Assembly: GCA_964344775.1 (NCBI GenBank)
Contig: CAYFOO010000006.1
Span: forward strand, 1 to 40,351
Reading direction: 5' to 3'
DNA: 40,351 bases
Source: CAYFMH01 sp964344775
GTDB taxonomy: Bacteria; Patescibacteriota; Gracilibacteria; UBA4473
Shown: positions 38,772-40,351 of the stretch, in pieces
How positions within the stretch are numbered: position 1 is the stretch's first letter
How the letters are laid out: each line of letters begins with the position of its first letter
Translations under genes and position numbers: made by a program
The notes under the pieces: generated by a model
Seen by the model: only the letters and a program-made list of their open reading frames with translations
Told to the model about the DNA's origin: nothing
The model's database searches: none

Positions 38772-39248
38772 ATGAAAAATTTAATGAACGGTATTGGCAG
38801 TATGACTTCTGAAGTTTCTTGGAAGTCGAGGGTTGTTTTTAAAGAATCTTTAGGAGCTCAAGAAGAAGCTGAAGCTAAAGATAAGGCTTTTAACGAATTG
38901 AAAGCCTCTATTGAAGCATTTAAAAAAGCTTTGCTTGGTGAAGATCAAAATGAACCTGGATGGAATGATGACCCAGAAAAAGAAGATGGACTTGATATAG
39001 CAACGTGGAATGATTATATGAAGCCTTTTCTTAAAAGAGTTGGAGAAAACATGTCTCGTTTGAAAGCCAAGGATTTAAAAAGTCTGGCAGATGGATTAGC
39101 TGAGTTGGCTGAAGAGGGGGATAGAAAAGATATTCACACGGGATTAAAAGAACTTACGAAAGAAGCTGATCCAGAACCCCCAATAGGAACTCCTGAGTGG
39201 ATAGATTGGAAGCAAAGGCAAGGAAAGGCTAATAGTTCAGGGTATTAA
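38772..39248 (+). CDS. orphan protein, 158 aa, second member of the second orphan pair
   Basis: The protein begins MKNLMNGIGSMTSEVSW, sharing MKNxxxGIG with the gene at 36495. It is mostly helical and acidic, with an aromatic D/E-rich segment EPGWNDDPEKEDGLDIATWNDYM and a C-terminal PPIGTPEWIDWKQRQ. LAEEGDRKDIHTGLKEL resembles part of the orphan protein at 11482-11988. Its stop shares TTAA with the convergent S41 protease gene. Confidence 0.7.
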   Translation: MKNLMNGIGSMTSEVSWKSRVVFKESLGAQEEAEAKDKAFNELKASIEAFKKALLGEDQNEPGWNDDPEKEDGLDIATWNDYMKPFLKRVGENMSRLKAKDLKSLADGLAELAEEGDRKDIHTGLKELTKEADPEPPIGTPEWIDWKQRQGKANSSGY

Positions 39249-40207
39249 TACGGTATTTTTGTAGAAAGAATTGTTATAGCTCGTTTAAGGGAATCTGCAT
39301 CTGCTTGGATTTGAATATCAGGGGATATTCCAGTTGTTTCTATGGATTTTCCGGAAGGGGGTAGGAATTTTCCTGTGGTTACAGTTAAAGATCCTTTATT
39401 TGAAAGGGAAATAAACCTTTCTAGGGATCCTTTTCCATAACTATTTTGTCCCAAAATAATTGCTCTCTCATATTCTTGTAGCGTTCCTGCTAATATTTCT
39501 GAAGCAGAAGCTGTATCTTTATCAATTAATACAACTAGAGGGGGAGTTGTGATTTTTAAATCTGACTCTGCATAATAGGATGTTTTCCCTCTTTCTCTTT
39601 CTTGAAAAATCATTGTAGTGCTGCCATTTGGAAGGAAAAAATCCATGGTGTTTTCAGCTTCTTCTAAATATCCTCCCATATTGCCTCGTAAATCCAAAAT
39701 ATATCCTTGGATCTCTGTATTTTGACGAAGTATTTTTTCTATTTCCATTGCGACTCCTTTTTCCCGAAAAGAAGGAATTTTTAAGTAACCAATTTTATTT
39801 GGAAGAACTCTAAATTCTATATTAGGAGGGGCGGTAACAATCTCTTGCACCTGTTCCTTTTCTTCTGGTGAAAAATAAAGAGAATAGGGGCCAACTTTTC
39901 TCAGCATACTTTCTATACAAAGTGCTTCAGTTTTTTGGGGAGAAGTAATATTCATAACAGCTTCTTGGCAGGCTTGAAAAAGTTCTTCAACGCTCGGTGG
40001 TGTGAGGGCTTTTTTTAGAATGATATTTCGAACTTCATCTATAAGAGGAAAGTATGTTTTTTCTGGAGATGATGTACTTAGAGGGGAAACAAGAGCTAAA
40101 GACACTAAAAGGGAGACGGTCCTTATAAATTTTTCAGATTTTTCTAAAAAAGAAATTCCATCGAGAGAACTTGGCAAAGCTAAACTTTCGGGCTTTTCAC
40201 GGCTCAT
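39245..40207 (-). CDS. S41 (C-terminal processing) family protease lacking a PDZ domain
   Basis: The 320-residue protein has a weak hydrophobic segment near 28-45 that may act as an export signal or anchor. The S41 core is clear: VGPYSLYFSPEEKEQVQ, then IGYLKIPSF, GYILDLRGNMGG, VLIDKDTASASEILAGTLQEYERAIILGQNSYGKGS (Ser in SASEI, Lys in YGKGS) and ITTGKFLPPSGKSIETTGISPD. Between FSPEEKE and IGYLKI, where CtpA-type enzymes carry a PDZ domain of about 70-80 residues, there are only about 20 residues. Substrate selection must therefore differ from that of CtpA. Confidence 0.88.
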   Translation of the reverse strand: MSREKPESLALPSSLDGISFLEKSEKFIRTVSLLVSLALVSPLSTSSPEKTYFPLIDEVRNIILKKALTPPSVEELFQACQEAVMNITSPQKTEALCIESMLRKVGPYSLYFSPEEKEQVQEIVTAPPNIEFRVLPNKIGYLKIPSFREKGVAMEIEKILRQNTEIQGYILDLRGNMGGYLEEAENTMDFFLPNGSTTMIFQERERGKTSYYAESDLKITTPPLVVLIDKDTASASEILAGTLQEYERAIILGQNSYGKGSLERFISLSNKGSLTVTTGKFLPPSGKSIETTGISPDIQIQADADSLKRAITILSTKIPY

Positions 40208-40351
40208 TACTAAATTTTTTTAAACGTTGATTTGTCTTTTAGGTATTTTTTCTTTTTTTGTAAAGCTTTTTCTTGCTTTTTTTGTGTTTTTGGAGTATAT
40301 AGCTAATTCAATATAAAATTGCACAAGACTAGACATAAGAAAAAATATCAG
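40208..40351. other. right edge, no gene seen
   Basis: This is AT-rich sequence upstream of the S41 gene with T-runs. No gene or clear promoter could be supported. Confidence 0.5.

Noticed and set aside
1..40351. CRISPR array
   Set aside because: Repeats are numerous but degenerate, short-worded and not regularly spaced by unique spacers; no cas gene is present.

Overview
The window is an AT-rich bacterial chromosome segment, most likely from a Patescibacteria/CPR organism of the Peregrinibacteria/Gracilibacteria type. This placement is an inference from gene content and style: surface proteins with SLH modules, a free-standing PolA-type 5'-3' exonuclease next to ftsA-ftsZ, many orphan charged proteins, dispersed intergenic palindromes, and almost no Shine-Dalgarno sequences. 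No rRNA is present to confirm it. The standard bacterial code fits: conserved genes are full length with TGA as a stop, although TGA terminates very few of them.

Layout. 0.2-4.4 kb: exonuclease, ftsA, ftsZ, then a second copy of the last 12 ftsZ codons 229 bp downstream. 4.4-8.8 kb: cell-surface genes, namely a Tat/lipoprotein-type trypsin-like protease, a secreted protein with two Kazal inhibitor domains and SLH modules, a small lipoprotein, and dTDP-glucose 4,6-dehydratase. 8.9-12 kb: three unrecognised, highly charged proteins. 12-15.4 kb (minus strand): rpmH-rnpA-yidC-rpiB-tmk. 15.6-21.3 kb: a PilB/GspE-type ATPase, an orphan gene, a secreted CAP-domain protein, an AroA-Nudix fusion and a membrane-anchored methyltransferase. 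21.4-26.5 kb: secD (with an inserted parvulin domain), secF, an RraB-like protein, a GerMN lipoprotein and ung. 26.6-28.2 kb: a 15-codon Cys/Gly-rich micro-gene, a 61-aa ORF divergent from an XRE regulator, and radC. 28.2-36.2 kb: a 1740-aa SLH surface protein, a VanW-domain protein, tRNA-Pro(UGG) and a transglutaminase-like/TPR protein. 36.3-39.2 kb: two similar two-gene units of orphan proteins separated by an intact IS30-family element. 39.2-40.2 kb: an S41 protease without a PDZ domain.

The themes are envelope and surface biology (division, Sec export with a built-in foldase, YidC, SLH-anchored proteins, proteases and an apparent inhibitor) and pervasive repeats. Almost every intergenic gap carries arrays of short degenerate AT-rich words facing their complements, or GC-rich palindromes. 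Some of these have entered coding sequence: inside aroA-nudix, at the 3' end of rnpA, and against the 3' end of tRNA-Pro.

Best candidates for something undescribed: the SecD-parvulin fusion; the att-like duplication of the ftsZ 3' end; the translated palindromic repeat inside the Nudix domain; the protease plus Kazal-SLH operon; the Cys/Gly micro-gene with its own promoter and terminator; and the duplicated orphan gene pairs flanking the IS30 element.
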